From assembly GCA_023268355.1 (NCBI GenBank), contig JALNJK010000006.1:1-64000 (forward strand): DNA of 64,000 nucleotides, read 5' to 3'. A program made the translations under genes and the position numbers. This document shows positions 1 to 9,333 of the stretch, piece after piece (the stretch's first letter is position 1; every line of letters starts with the position of its first letter). The notes beneath the pieces were generated by a model that saw only the letters and a program-made list of their open reading frames with translations, did no database searches and was not told the origin of the DNA. Origin of the DNA: Candidatus Terraquivivens tengchongensis (lineage in GTDB: Archaea > Thermoproteota > Nitrososphaeria_A > Caldarchaeales > Wolframiiraptoraceae).

Positions 1-733
1 ACTCGTTCTCGCCAGTAGCTATTGGTAAATCCGTATAATCCTTTAGCAACCTGTAACCTTCTAGGTCGAATGGCGGTAAAGGTTCTTCGTACCAAAACAC
101 CTCGTTTTCTTCGAATATCTCAGCAATTTTTATGGCCGTAGGTCTATCGTAGCCGCAGTTTATGTCGACCATGAGCTCGGCGTCTTTTCCGATTGCTCTT
201 CTCATGGCCCTGACCCTTACATCATCCTGCCCGAACCCTTTGCCGATGTGGCACTTCACATACCTGAAGCCTTGGTTTACGAAGGAGGCCGCTTTCTTTA
301 CCATCTCGTCAACATCGTCCCAGAATATGTCGCTCGCATAAGCCTCTATCTTATCCCTATAAAGTCCGCCAAGCAACTTGTACGCGGGTACGTCCATGGC
401 CTTGCCCATTATGTCCCAGAGCGCCATCTCGACTGCGCTTATGGCGCAAACCCATGCTCCTTTCGGCTCCCAGTAAAGCCTCTGGAACATCTTTCTCCAT
501 AACCTCTCGACGTCGAACGGATCTTCGCCAATAAGCATGGGCGCAAAGTTCCTCTCGACTATCTCCTTTATCACGTTCGGTACGCCGACACCCTCGCCCA
601 GCCCCTCAATACCATCGTCGGTTATTATCTGAACTATTGCGGTAGCCCTTTCCTTAAGCTCGGCCTTTGAGGTTACGAGGGGCTTATCGAGTGGTTTCTT
701 CAGGATAAAGGCTCTAACACTCTCTATTTTCAT
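1..733 (-). CDS. Mandelate racemase/muconate lactonizing enzyme family protein (partial)
   Basis: Enolase-superfamily TIM-barrel enzyme, probably a sugar-acid dehydratase or racemase acting through a metal-stabilised enolate. The C-terminus lies beyond the left edge, so only 244 residues are visible. After an N-terminal capping domain the barrel shows VKCHIG (K160, H162), the metal ligands D190 (VDINCGYD), E216 or E217 (WYEEPLPP) and E242 (ATGENE). The K-x-H pair replaces the commoner K-x-K, so the substrate cannot be assigned. The start is the ATG at 733; its codons follow the family N-terminus (MKIESVRAF). It reads away from the tRNA-Leu gene. Confidence 0.88.
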   Translation of the reverse strand, partial: MKIESVRAFILKKPLDKPLVTSKAELKERATAIVQIITDDGIEGLGEGVGVPNVIKEIVERNFAPMLIGEDPFDVERLWRKMFQRLYWEPKGAWVCAISAVEMALWDIMGKAMDVPAYKLLGGLYRDKIEAYASDIFWDDVDEMVKKAASFVNQGFRYVKCHIGKGFGQDDVRVRAMRRAIGKDAELMVDINCGYDRPTAIKIAEIFEENEVFWYEEPLPPFDLEGYRLLKDYTDLPIATGENE

Positions 734-811
734 AACCTTTAATCTACGTGCTAGAGGGATAAATATCTAACGAATGGATAAATTTGGGTACGGTGGATGA
801 ATCTGATGGCA

Positions 812-895
812 GCCGGGGTACCCGAGCCTGGTCAAGGGGGTGGGCTTAAGACCCACTGGCGTAGGCCATCCTGGGTTCGAATCCCAGCCCCGGCA
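812..895 (+). tRNA. tRNA-Leu (anticodon TAA), no intron
   Basis: Class II cloverleaf. The acceptor stem is GCCGGGG/CCCCGGC with discriminator A895. The anticodon stem GTGGG/CCCAC encloses CTTAAGA (anticodon TAA). There is a long variable arm and a T arm with GGGTTCGAATCCC. CCA is not encoded. An AT-rich stretch at 777-785 lies about 27-35 bases upstream and could be the TATA box. The rest of 734-992 shows no gene. Confidence 0.95.
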
Positions 896-992
896 TCCTT
901 CAGTTGTGTTCAGACGTAATTCTTCGGCAGATAGGATGATCAATTTGTAGAAACGAGACAATAAAAATAAAAAAGGAACTAGGGCCTCACGT

Positions 993-1436
993 TCATGGTA
1001 TCAGGACTGCTACCGGATAGCTCTTGCCAGAAGATGTGTGCACGACGATCTCGTAGGTAACGCCATGAGCCCAGTCATCACCACTAGGCGGTTTTCCTAC
1101 AGTTATTTGTTTGGTATCTCCGATAGCTACCGTCAATGGATTCTGTGGTGCTAGTTGTGGGTCTATTCCACATTGATCACCATCCGTCACACACGGCATA
1201 CCGTTTACAAAGATGTTGTCTATCGACGTATCCGCAGACCCTGTGTTCCTAACAGTTAGCACGACTCCCGTGTCAGAAACGTAGTACGCTGAAGTTATTT
1301 CTAGCTTTTCAAACCTCGTGAACACGCCGACGAGCCCAGTCGCCCAGAACGCAACGGCAATCGCTATGACGATAGCAATCGCTACTAGGATGACGGTCGC
1401 CATTACAGGGCTTATTCCAGATTTGCCTCTGTTCAT
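993..1436 (-). CDS. Archaeal type IV pilin-like protein
   Basis: A 147-residue secreted structural subunit of a type IV pilus-like filament. The N-terminus has a short basic leader (MNRGKSG) followed by ISPVMATVILVAIAIVIAIA, the pattern of archaeal Pilin_N (PF07790) proteins cut by the class III prepilin peptidase. The remaining ~110 residues look like a beta-rich pilin head with CVTDGDQC as a possible disulphide loop. A TATA-like TTTTTATATATC at roughly 1456-1468 (minus strand) gives it its own promoter, so it is probably expressed separately from the upstream platform gene. It may be a major pilin because it is small and independently promoted; that is inference. Confidence 0.85.
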   Translation of the reverse strand: MNRGKSGISPVMATVILVAIAIVIAIAVAFWATGLVGVFTRFEKLEITSAYYVSDTGVVLTVRNTGSADTSIDNIFVNGMPCVTDGDQCGIDPQLAPQNPLTVAIGDTKQITVGKPPSGDDWAHGVTYEIVVHTSSGKSYPVAVLIP

Positions 1437-1496
1437 TACTTTAGAGTTCGTTGTATAGATATATAAAAATTTCCTATTGATGGACTTCCGAGAATA

Positions 1497-3269
1497 TTAC
1501 GTGGGCATCGTTATTATCTGTACGCTTATCGTTCCAGAGAGCCAAATGGATATAAGAGCCATGGCGGCCATGATCATGGCATGCTTGAAGCCAGCGGCTA
1601 CTGTACCCTCTGAGATCTTGCCCGCGACGAAGCCGCTGATTATCGCTATTATCACGACCGGCGGTAGGAACATGTGGACGAACTCGGCTATGGATATGTA
1701 CATCCTTGCGATCTGAAGGAGGTTCCTCATGAAGACGACTAGTATCACGATCACGATGATGAGCATGGCGGCCGTCATATACGGGACGAGCATGAGGGGC
1801 TTAAGCGTTGCCCGCTTCTCCCTCTCGACTTCCTCGAAGTCTTCCATGAAGGTCGTCAAGGTCTCGAACGTCTCAGGAGAACCACCGCCAACGTCTATTG
1901 AGTCTATCAATATGAACATGCCTGCTCTCGCTAGCCAGCCATGAACCCTCTTCTTGAAATCTTCGTAGATCTTCTTCAACGAGGCTCCCCAGCCAATCTG
2001 CCTACTCATCAACCTAAGATGTTTAGTGAACCCGCTGTAATCCCTGTCCGATAATATCATGATGCACTTCTCTGGACTCATACCCGTCTTCCTAGTTTCC
2101 GTCAGGTCCCTAAGAAACCTCGTCAAACCGCGAAGAATAGAGAAGTTCTCCTTGCCATACTTCTCCCAGGCAACCGCTCCAGGAGCTAAGAGGACGAGGA
2201 AACTCAGGCACATAGCTATCGTCGCTTCATACCCTCTCTCAAGACTCAGCAATATCCTAAACTTAACGATCAAGTCCGACGTAACACTAAAGGGTATGAT
2301 GTACTTTAGAGGCTCGACATAGAATGGAATCACGAACAATATGAAGAAAGCTATCCCGACTGGGGACGACATCAAAAATATTCTGAGAGGTCTCTTATCC
2401 GTAAATGGATACTTGGGTTGAGTGATGTCAGCAAGGTAAATGAACATTCCGGCCATAAGCGGCATGATGAGGTAGGAGAAGACCACGAACTGTTCCGCGG
2501 GGAAGGAGAAGTATTCTGACGGAAGGGCCCTCGATATTATGAAGACTATGTAAAGTGCTAACGATATCATCATGATGGCGGCAGCATACGTTTCCATCAA
2601 CATGCCGAGCCTCTCACCGATAATCTTCATGTTCGCCGTCCTACTCTGAAAGACCATCTCAGTCTTCCTGATCAAGAAGTGGACCACGTCTCCGCCGCTC
2701 CTGAGCGTCGAGACATAGCCTAAGAGCAAATCCTTAAACTCCTTCGATTTAACATTCTTCACCATATCTTCGATCGCGGAGACAGGGTCCTCTCCTGTCG
2801 CATCAACCTTGATGTGCGCTATGCTCGCTATCTTTGCAAGGTTGGGCATGAGCTCACCTTTGGAAAGCCTTCTTAGGCTCATGTATGGTGGAACTCCACC
2901 CGTGGCCATGACCGCGAGATATGTGGCGGCATACGGGACTTCACTCTCGAAGATGGAGGCAATCGAAGAAGCTTGGGAATAGGGATAGAACACTCCAAGA
3001 AGCATGACTATGGGCGGAACCGCTAAAAGTGCAAGGCTTAGGAGGTTTCCGGTAAAAAAGTAAAGCACGACTGCCAACGGGATGCATATCACAGCCGTGA
3101 TGAGTGTCAGCCCTGCTACCGTGGCAGCATAGGCCTCGGGATAGATTCTGATCATGGCGGCATCAAGCTTTGAGGTTATTCCAGGAAATATCCTAAGAAA
3201 AATCGGCCCGAGAGTACTGAACCTCGAATAGAAGAAACCTACAAATTTATCTCTAAAAGTTAACTTCAT
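1497..3269 (-). CDS. Type IV pilus/type II secretion platform protein (TadC/PilC/ArlJ family)
   Basis: A 590-residue polytopic membrane protein forming the inner-membrane platform on which the assembly ATPase acts. It has two T2SSF-like cytoplasmic regions (about residues 90-210 and 370-470), each followed by hydrophobic helices; paired T2SSF repeats in one long chain are typical of archaeal pilus platforms. It is transcribed toward the pilin at 993 and follows the Roadblock genes by 18 bases, suggesting one operon. It is distinct from the second platform protein at 27747, which belongs to the archaellum. Confidence 0.88.
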   Translation of the reverse strand: MKLTFRDKFVGFFYSRFSTLGPIFLRIFPGITSKLDAAMIRIYPEAYAATVAGLTLITAVICIPLAVVLYFFTGNLLSLALLAVPPIVMLLGVFYPYSQASSIASIFESEVPYAATYLAVMATGGVPPYMSLRRLSKGELMPNLAKIASIAHIKVDATGEDPVSAIEDMVKNVKSKEFKDLLLGYVSTLRSGGDVVHFLIRKTEMVFQSRTANMKIIGERLGMLMETYAAAIMMISLALYIVFIISRALPSEYFSFPAEQFVVFSYLIMPLMAGMFIYLADITQPKYPFTDKRPLRIFLMSSPVGIAFFILFVIPFYVEPLKYIIPFSVTSDLIVKFRILLSLERGYEATIAMCLSFLVLLAPGAVAWEKYGKENFSILRGLTRFLRDLTETRKTGMSPEKCIMILSDRDYSGFTKHLRLMSRQIGWGASLKKIYEDFKKRVHGWLARAGMFILIDSIDVGGGSPETFETLTTFMEDFEEVEREKRATLKPLMLVPYMTAAMLIIVIVILVVFMRNLLQIARMYISIAEFVHMFLPPVVIIAIISGFVAGKISEGTVAAGFKHAMIMAAMALISIWLSGTISVQIITMPT

Positions 3270-3287
3270 AACTCAGGTCACCTCAAC

Positions 3288-3653
3288 CTACTCAGAGAGG
3301 TGCGCCTCCAGTAACATGTCAACGAATCCTAAATTGGGGTTAGTGCTCGTCAAGCACACGACATAATATTTCTTATATTTCCTTATTAAGACTTTCCTAC
3401 CATCCTCAAGCTCTATGCTTACTCGTTTGTAATCCTTGGAATTTACGAGTTCCATAACGGAGGATATAACCCCACAAATAGCCGCAACAGCCGTAGCAAT
3501 ATACTCCGGGTCAATCATTATGCTATCATTCTCATATACTATAGGCGTTCCATCTTCGGAGACAGCAATCACAGCCTCGAGCCACCCGCGACTACTTTTT
3601 TTGATCGCCTTGACCAAGCCGGCCACTGCTTCGACTTCAGGCTTTTCAGTCAT
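3288..3653 (-). CDS. Roadblock/LC7 domain protein
   Basis: A 121-residue cytoplasmic protein that is almost entirely one Roadblock/LC7 domain (about residues 18-115): VIAVSEDGTPIVYEN, then a helix with ATAVAAICGVISSVMEL, the strand RKVLIRKYKKYYVVCLT and NPNLGFVDMLLEA. Such proteins form dimers that regulate small Ras-like GTPases, for example MglB. No GTPase is encoded nearby. The start overlaps the stop of the preceding gene (ATGA at 3650-3653), so the two are translationally coupled. Its place directly before the platform protein suggests a role in pilus control; that is inference. Confidence 0.75.
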   Translation of the reverse strand: MTEKPEVEAVAGLVKAIKKSSRGWLEAVIAVSEDGTPIVYENDSIMIDPEYIATAVAAICGVISSVMELVNSKDYKRVSIELEDGRKVLIRKYKKYYVVCLTSTNPNLGFVDMLLEAHLSE

Positions 3654-4213
3654 CTACATCTCCCTAAACTCTCTAAGAGGTACGTCCTGAGAAGATCCCG
3701 GATTTCCTCAACTTTGGCCATCATTCCCGAATCACTTACAGCGAAGGCAAAGGTCTCGATTTCTCCAACCTTCCCAACAGATAAAAGAATGATCTTCTGC
3801 CTATCATCGAAGAATGTTAAATTAAAATCTGGGTTAAGTCTCCGCATTACTGGTATAAACTCTGCGAGCAAAGCCGAAACCCTGTACTCTTCACTAAAAT
3901 TGTAGGACTCTATGGGCACTCCAAATTGGTTGAAGAATAGAAGATATTTAGCACCAATCTTGGAAGCTAGTTCTCCGAGGGAGGCGAAACTGCCCAATCC
4001 CCTAGGCTCAGCAGGCTTTGCTTCCGTGTCACTTCTCACTTGTCGTTCAGCAGAATTTTCTACGGATTTAACTGCCATTTGAGGAGATTTTGTCTCCTTC
4101 CTTGCAGTAAACCTTCTAATAAGTAAAACTGAGGTAATAATTATAAAAATAACTGCAATAATTACCGCAAAAAGCGTCAAATTACCAATAAATGGCGCGA
4201 TAAAATTGTCCAT
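3650..4213 (-). CDS. Membrane-anchored Roadblock-like protein
   Basis: 187 residues. One N-terminal transmembrane helix (about 10-32, LTLFAVIIAVIFIIITSVLL), a basic, Ser/Thr/Glu-rich linker (33-75), then a ~105-residue domain whose order of strands and helices (YLLFFNQFGVPIES, a long helix, KIILLSVGKV, FAFAVSDS, C-terminal helix) resembles a Roadblock fold. The similarity is seen by eye and is weaker than for the downstream gene. First gene of the operon leading to the platform protein and divergent from the ATPase. It may tether the downstream Roadblock protein to the membrane by heterodimerising with it. Confidence 0.55.
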   Translation of the reverse strand: MDNFIAPFIGNLTLFAVIIAVIFIIITSVLLIRRFTARKETKSPQMAVKSVENSAERQVRSDTEAKPAEPRGLGSFASLGELASKIGAKYLLFFNQFGVPIESYNFSEEYRVSALLAEFIPVMRRLNPDFNLTFFDDRQKIILLSVGKVGEIETFAFAVSDSGMMAKVEEIRDLLRTYLLESLGRCR

Positions 4214-4285
4214 TCCCCTGAGTATAAAAAAGCCTATATTTTAAACTTATAAAGCTTGCCCGTCACCACCGTAGAAAATATATCC

Positions 4286-4297
4286 TAGAATATTCTA
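4286..4297. promoter_or_regulatory. 12-bp palindrome in the divergent pilus promoter region
   Basis: TAGAATATTCTA is a perfect dyad in the 104-base gap between the divergent Roadblock gene and the ATPase gene. It lies about 20 bases before the ATPase start, where a regulator would block or recruit transcription factors. AT-rich palindromes of this length can arise by chance. Confidence 0.3.
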
Positions 4298-4317
4298 AGA
4301 ATTAATTTAGTACTAGG

Positions 4318-6171
4318 GTGATGGTCTTACAGAATATTTCAAAATCGTTAGCGATCTTTAAGAGGAAGCCTAAACTCAAAAAGATCCCAAATCCATGGGA
4401 AGGGATAGAAGTTAAACCAATTCCTGAAGGTTACGAAGTTTTAGAGCGCTATCCAATAAAGGAAGGAATCGCAGAAGTCGTAATAGCCGCACATTCTAGC
4501 GAGATGATAGAACCGGAATACTTCGCAACAGAGGTTCAATTATCTCCAGAGGAAACTTTAGCCATAGAAAAGCTGAAAGATATTTTATCAAAAGAACTCG
4601 AGCCCCCGAAGCTTGGAGAGGAGGAAGAGGCTAGGAAGATGCTCCTAAACACTGCCGACAAGCTCCTTAAAAAATACAAAGGAGCCCTCGGTAATTTTGA
4701 TGAGAAATCGAAGGAAAAAATATTTTATTATCTTGAAAGAGACATGACTGGCTTCGGCCCACTCAACATATTAATGGAGGATTACAGGATAGAAGACATA
4801 TCATGCGATGGTATAAACGTGCCTGTATACGTTTGGCACAGGGATTATGAAAGTATCCCAACGAACATAATTTTTACGGATCGGGAAGTCTTAGACGATT
4901 TCATAATCCAACTAGCCCATAAATCCGCGAAACACGTCTCCTCAGCTTTCCCCATACTTGATGCCATGATCTACGGTAAGCATAGGTTGGCGGCGACTTT
5001 CAGGGAAGAAGTCTCACCTAGAGGTAGCACTTTCACGATAAGAAAGTTCAGGGAAAAGCCCTTCAGTATAACTGAGCTTATAGCGAGCAATTTGCTGAGT
5101 CCTGAGATGGCTGCATATTTCTGGGTATTGATAGAACACAAAGCAAACATACTCGTCGCAGGAGCTACTGGAAGCGGAAAGACAACGATCCTAAACGCCT
5201 TGTCATGCTTCATAAAGCCTAGGATGAAGATAGTTACTTGTGAAGAGACGGCAGAGCTGAATATACCGAGTGAGAACTGGGTAAGGTTCGTGACTAGGGA
5301 AAGCTATGGGCTTGGAGCCCAGAAGACTGGTGAGATAACACTTTACGATCTTGTTAAGACGAGCTTAAGGTATAGGCCTGATTATCTCATAGTCGGAGAG
5401 GTTAGGGGAGAGGAGGCGTTTGTACTCTTCCAAGCGATCGCAACGGGACACGGAGGTCTCTCAACAATTCATGCGGAAAGTATAGAGTCGGTTGTCAAGA
5501 GACTCATAAGCCCACCAATGAACATTCCGCCCACCCACATCCCCTTACTGGACGCGGTTGCACTCATTGAGCGTGTAAGGCTTTCAAAATCCGCAGATAG
5601 CAAAGGGTACGGTAGGAGGATGCGCTATGTTTGGGAGGTTACAGACTACAATAAGTACGTGACGATCGCAGAGTGGGAACCGACCACGGATTCCTTTGAC
5701 GTAAACTTCTCCGATAGTGTTGTCCTAGATTTCATAGCGACAAGGCTTGCAAAAACGAAAGATGAGGTTATATTCGATATAATGATGAGGGCTGCTCTCC
5801 TGAGACGTTTTGTTGCTAACAATATATTCGAGATAAGGGACATAGCTAAGGAAATATATTCCTACTACACGGACCCAGAGCAAGTATTGAAGAAGTATGG
5901 AATCGGGGTCGAGACGATCCAGAAGGGTGTTGAAAAAGAGTTTACAGAAGCTGAGGCCTTTTCCGTAAAAGGTGCAGAAGAGGTTAATGAAGACAAAGTG
6001 ATGAATATGATACTGGATGCCCTGAGGGCAAGCGATGGGTCTTATCCCTTCTGGAAGGTCTTCGTAGAGATACCTGCCTCGAAGAAGACGATATTTGATG
6101 CTCTTAAAAAGCTTAGAGAGAACGGCGTAATCGAGATCTCCCGATCAATGATCAAGCTTAAGGAAAGCTAA
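4318..6171 (+). CDS. Type IV pilus assembly ATPase (TadA/GspE/ArlI family) with C-terminal winged helix
   Basis: A 617-residue cytoplasmic motor ATPase for pilin assembly. N-terminal domain to about 230, then the RecA-like core: Walker A GATGSGKTT near 282-290, Walker B region DYLIVGEVRGEEA near 360-370, and the His-containing TGHGGLSTIHAES. The last ~60 residues (DKVMNMILDAL to the end) read as a winged helix (IPASKKTIFDALKKLRENGVIEIS), unusual for this family. Start is GTG 4318 or the adjacent ATG 4321. It is divergent from the operon with the platform protein, its likely partner. Confidence 0.88.
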   Translation: MMVLQNISKSLAIFKRKPKLKKIPNPWEGIEVKPIPEGYEVLERYPIKEGIAEVVIAAHSSEMIEPEYFATEVQLSPEETLAIEKLKDILSKELEPPKLGEEEEARKMLLNTADKLLKKYKGALGNFDEKSKEKIFYYLERDMTGFGPLNILMEDYRIEDISCDGINVPVYVWHRDYESIPTNIIFTDREVLDDFIIQLAHKSAKHVSSAFPILDAMIYGKHRLAATFREEVSPRGSTFTIRKFREKPFSITELIASNLLSPEMAAYFWVLIEHKANILVAGATGSGKTTILNALSCFIKPRMKIVTCEETAELNIPSENWVRFVTRESYGLGAQKTGEITLYDLVKTSLRYRPDYLIVGEVRGEEAFVLFQAIATGHGGLSTIHAESIESVVKRLISPPMNIPPTHIPLLDAVALIERVRLSKSADSKGYGRRMRYVWEVTDYNKYVTIAEWEPTTDSFDVNFSDSVVLDFIATRLAKTKDEVIFDIMMRAALLRRFVANNIFEIRDIAKEIYSYYTDPEQVLKKYGIGVETIQKGVEKEFTEAEAFSVKGAEEVNEDKVMNMILDALRASDGSYPFWKVFVEIPASKKTIFDALKKLRENGVIEISRSMIKLKES

Positions 6172-6251
6172 AAACGTCGATAGAAAGAGCTTGGTTTAAG
6201 ACTGCCTCTTTAATTGAAAGTCTGATTACTAATCTATTGGTTACCTTCCTT

Positions 6252-7430
6252 TTACTTCTTTCGTATTTGGACATCAACCGTCGTTGTCTTTTCATCGTTT
6301 TTGTAGGGTAAACCAGAGTAGAAACCTTCTCCTATAATGGCCTCCTTATCAATAGTGATTGCTAAACTATATTTGCCCTCTGGGCCTTTTATTGTGATTG
6401 TACATAGTGCGGCTATAGTTCTCTGTCCAGGTTGTAGTGTAAAACCAGAGAAGGGTGTGCATACGATATCCTTAGAAAGTTGTGGTGCACCAGTAACCTG
6501 TATTTTACCCACGTCTACATCAAAATCCTTAACCGGTTCGAGTGCCTCTTTTGGAAGCTGAACCCATATGCCTGCACTAAATGACTCTTCCTCCCCTTGG
6601 ACGGCGAAAACTTTCCTCGGAACGTCAAATATTATATCTAAAGTTACGGGTTGATATGGTACCCTTCCCAAGTCAAAGATGATTGCTGAGGTATCCGGGA
6701 TGGTTATTGTTACTTGGTTATCTTTAACTTTTGCAAGGACGTTATTTTCATATAGTGAAATTTTGTACCTACCAGCTGCAGCGCCAAAGGCTATTGTAAC
6801 GTTCTCATTTGAAGCCGTTGCTTTATGAGTAAATGTACTAGGTGTTATATTGCCTTCACCAAGGATTTCTACGCGAGCTTCATAAGTTGTGCCCCTCTTC
6901 ATGTTTAATATGCTAACAGTTAACGTATAAGGAAATACTATATCAACCAACTGTCCGCCCGTTAGATTTACCCTATTAGAGGCGAATAACCTTCCCTTTT
7001 CGCTTACAACAATAAATTGTGCAATACCTGTAAATCCACTAACACATTGTCGAACATTAAGAGTTGTATTTCTACCTGGGGGCAAACCTTCTAGTCCTAC
7101 CCCTAAGCATGGAGCATTTCCCGTTAGAGACGTCTGTTTAGCTACGTTGATTGCCCATACCCTGACAGGTTTAACGTATACTGGACCATCGTTTGATAGT
7201 ATCAGTACCAGATCTTTTGTTGTCTTACTCTGAGATGCCTCAACCGTTAATGATTCTGAAGCCCTATCAGTATCGAAGATTCTGCGTGAATTTGATTCCT
7301 GTAGGAAGATTGTGTAGGAATTTTGCATGAGCAACATTAACGGTATTATTGTTGCGAAGAATATTGCTAGAATGATTATTCCGCCCACTATAGCCGATAT
7401 GCCACGTCTCTTACCGTGCTTCCTACACAT
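6252..7430 (-). CDS. Large pilin-like secreted protein
   Basis: 392 residues. Class III-type leader with a basic N-terminus (CRKHGKRRG) followed by ISAIVGGIIILAIFFATIIP, then a Glu/Asn-rich helix and about 330 residues of beta-rich ectodomain with no recognised family. The length exceeds normal pilins, so it could be a minor, tip or adhesin-like subunit. Its start overlaps the end of the upstream pilin-like gene by 8 bases (7423-7430), so the two are probably co-translated. Promoter would lie upstream of 7905. Confidence 0.7.
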   Translation of the reverse strand: MCRKHGKRRGISAIVGGIIILAIFFATIIPLMLLMQNSYTIFLQESNSRRIFDTDRASESLTVEASQSKTTKDLVLILSNDGPVYVKPVRVWAINVAKQTSLTGNAPCLGVGLEGLPPGRNTTLNVRQCVSGFTGIAQFIVVSEKGRLFASNRVNLTGGQLVDIVFPYTLTVSILNMKRGTTYEARVEILGEGNITPSTFTHKATASNENVTIAFGAAAGRYKISLYENNVLAKVKDNQVTITIPDTSAIIFDLGRVPYQPVTLDIIFDVPRKVFAVQGEEESFSAGIWVQLPKEALEPVKDFDVDVGKIQVTGAPQLSKDIVCTPFSGFTLQPGQRTIAALCTITIKGPEGKYSLAITIDKEAIIGEGFYSGLPYKNDEKTTTVDVQIRKK

Positions 7431-7905
7431 CTTGCCTCACTACTATCGCCCACTGGATGTTTTCTGTCGGGTTCTTATCATTATATAGCGTTGATGCAAT
7501 AGCAGTTATTTCGATAACGTACGGTCCGGAGCCGACGAGTTGACATTGTGACCCTATTTCCAATGGATAAGTGTTGCTCATCGATGCTTTTACTTCGATC
7601 AACTTTTGATAGGTTTTTGGAGGCGGGCTAGAAGATTTTGGATAAATTGTGCACGACAATACGACTAGGTCTGCTTTTCCTGGGTTTGATACCCAAACGA
7701 TCCCCCTTTCTCGGTCAACAAACTCTACTATAAGCAGACTTCTTTGCTGCGCTACTCCCTTATTCGTTTCTCTTACCATATCCATTGCTGAGGTTCCTGC
7801 CCAACCCCCAACAATCCCCCATATGAATAGGCCTGCGGCTATAGTTACAGCTGTCATAATAGCTACTGTAACAATATAACTAACGCCATTTTTCTTTAAT
7901 CTCAT
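7423..7905 (-). CDS. Pilin-like protein with class III signal
   Basis: A 160-residue protein starting MRLKKNGVSYIVTVAIMTAV, a short basic leader and a hydrophobic helix (about 8-32) of the pilin type, followed by a beta-rich extracellular part with paired cysteines (SCTIYP and SQCQLVG). It is co-transcribed with the larger pilin-like gene. Likely a minor pilin of the system whose ATPase is encoded at 4318. Function inferred from leader and context. Confidence 0.7.
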   Translation of the reverse strand: MRLKKNGVSYIVTVAIMTAVTIAAGLFIWGIVGGWAGTSAMDMVRETNKGVAQQRSLLIVEFVDRERGIVWVSNPGKADLVVLSCTIYPKSSSPPPKTYQKLIEVKASMSNTYPLEIGSQCQLVGSGPYVIEITAIASTLYNDKNPTENIQWAIVVRQDV

Positions 7906-8002
7906 TTAAATAAATTTTCATGTTCTGATAATTAAGTCTTTAGCCTCTTAACAAATCGATAATACGGCTACTATGGCGTACTCTATTACGCTGTAGACCT
8001 AT

Positions 8003-8923
8003 TCAATGAGTTGGACTCAGGAGAAGTGTTGCCCCCATCACAACCAGTATCGAACTAATTATGGTCCTTCTCGTCAGCCTTTCCTTCAAGAAGACTGCTG
8101 CCAGTATTGCAGAGAATATGGGAGTAGAGGACCCGAGAGGTACTGCGGTGTTTGCCTGTGTTAAGCTTAGCCCCACTAAGTAAATCATGTCACCAAGTCC
8201 TACAGAGATTAGTCCGCCTAGTATTGCCGCGATGACCTCTGATCTTTTTGGCGGGACGACAGAAGATGAATCCTGATGACCCAAAATTTTGAGGTACGCT
8301 GCGAGGAACGGTAATACGATTAATATCTTGAAAAACGCCGCGAATACTGGGTCGAAGACCTCCACGATCAATTTGAACAGTGTAACGCCAAGAGCCCAGC
8401 AGATGGCTGTCAAAATCCCGGCTATGAAGCCAAGCTTAGTTGAACCTTCAAGTTGTAATTTTTTCTGTCCGCTGAGTAGCCATACCGCCAGTACTATCAG
8501 GACCGTACCTACAGCAATGTTTGGGGTAAGTTGTTCTCTAAGTACGAATATGCTAAGCGGGACTAAGAAGAGTGGATAGGAGTAAGTTAGTGGCACTGCA
8601 TGAGACACGCCTATGTGCTTTAGGCTAATGAGGTAAAGCGTATCGCCGAGTGCCCAGCCTATGAGGGAGGCTGCAATAAGGTAAACGGCCGATGGTATGT
8701 ATAGCAGAAGGAAGTATTTGCTTTTATCCAAAACGAGTACAAAAACTAAAAGAAGGATTGCTGCGGCACAACTCCTGACGAGATTAAGCTTAATCGGACT
8801 CATGCTTCTTAAACCAACCTTGTAAAGGTTGGCACCAGCGGCCCAGCATAAAGCCGCAGAAAGTGTCAGCATCTCTCCGAGCATAAGGGTTGTACGAAAA
8901 GGTCGAGTATTAAACCCATCCAT
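8003..8923 (-). CDS. EamA/DMT-family membrane transporter
   Basis: 306 residues with about ten transmembrane helices in two EamA repeats (roughly 15-150 and 165-300). Each repeat carries a typical end motif, VPLTYSYPLFLVPLSIFVLRE and VPLGSSTPIFSAILAAVFLKE. Members export amino acids, nucleotides or other metabolites; the substrate cannot be read from the sequence. The start may be internal at MLGEMLTLS (residue 14), which would begin directly at the first helix. Divergent from the DUF4870-like gene. Confidence 0.85.
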   Translation of the reverse strand: MDGFNTRPFRTTLMLGEMLTLSAALCWAAGANLYKVGLRSMSPIKLNLVRSCAAAILLLVFVLVLDKSKYFLLLYIPSAVYLIAASLIGWALGDTLYLISLKHIGVSHAVPLTYSYPLFLVPLSIFVLREQLTPNIAVGTVLIVLAVWLLSGQKKLQLEGSTKLGFIAGILTAICWALGVTLFKLIVEVFDPVFAAFFKILIVLPFLAAYLKILGHQDSSSVVPPKRSEVIAAILGGLISVGLGDMIYLVGLSLTQANTAVPLGSSTPIFSAILAAVFLKERLTRRTIISSILVVMGATLLLSPTH

Positions 8924-8965
8924 AGAACCAAAAGCTTTAAGTAAATTCTGAGACGAAAAAACTTC

Positions 8966-9319
8966 ATGAATGCGACGTCAGGGGACGAAGAAAAACTTTG
9001 GGCTTTTATTGCATGGTTGATCCCTCTTATCGGAGGTGTGTTAGTTTTACTACTTAAGCCGAATTACAATTATGCAAAACATTGGGCATATCTTTCCATA
9101 GCTTTCTTCATAGTTGCGATAGTCGCTAGCATTGTAGCTTCTATCATATCGCTTATCACATCGCTCATACCTTTCATGGGTTTTCTCGGAGTGGTTATTA
9201 GCGCAGTATTTGGAGCACTCCTTTTAGTAGTCTGGATACTCGGCATATTGAAATCGCTCAACAGAGTTTATTGGAACCCTCCAATAATCTATGACCTAGC
9301 CAGGCGATTAGGACTATAG
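8966..9319 (+). CDS. DUF4870-like small membrane protein
   Basis: 117 residues with about three transmembrane helices. The order DEEKLWAFIAWLIPLIGGVL, LKPNYNYAKHWAYLSIAFF and a C-terminal LVVWILGILKSLNR follows the DUF4870/Tic20-like pattern. The family has no settled function; some members are linked to membrane protein handling. Single gene with its own upstream region. Confidence 0.6.
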   Translation: MNATSGDEEKLWAFIAWLIPLIGGVLVLLLKPNYNYAKHWAYLSIAFFIVAIVASIVASIISLITSLIPFMGFLGVVISAVFGALLLVVWILGILKSLNRVYWNPPIIYDLARRLGL

Positions 9320-9333
9320 TCTGCTATTTTTAT

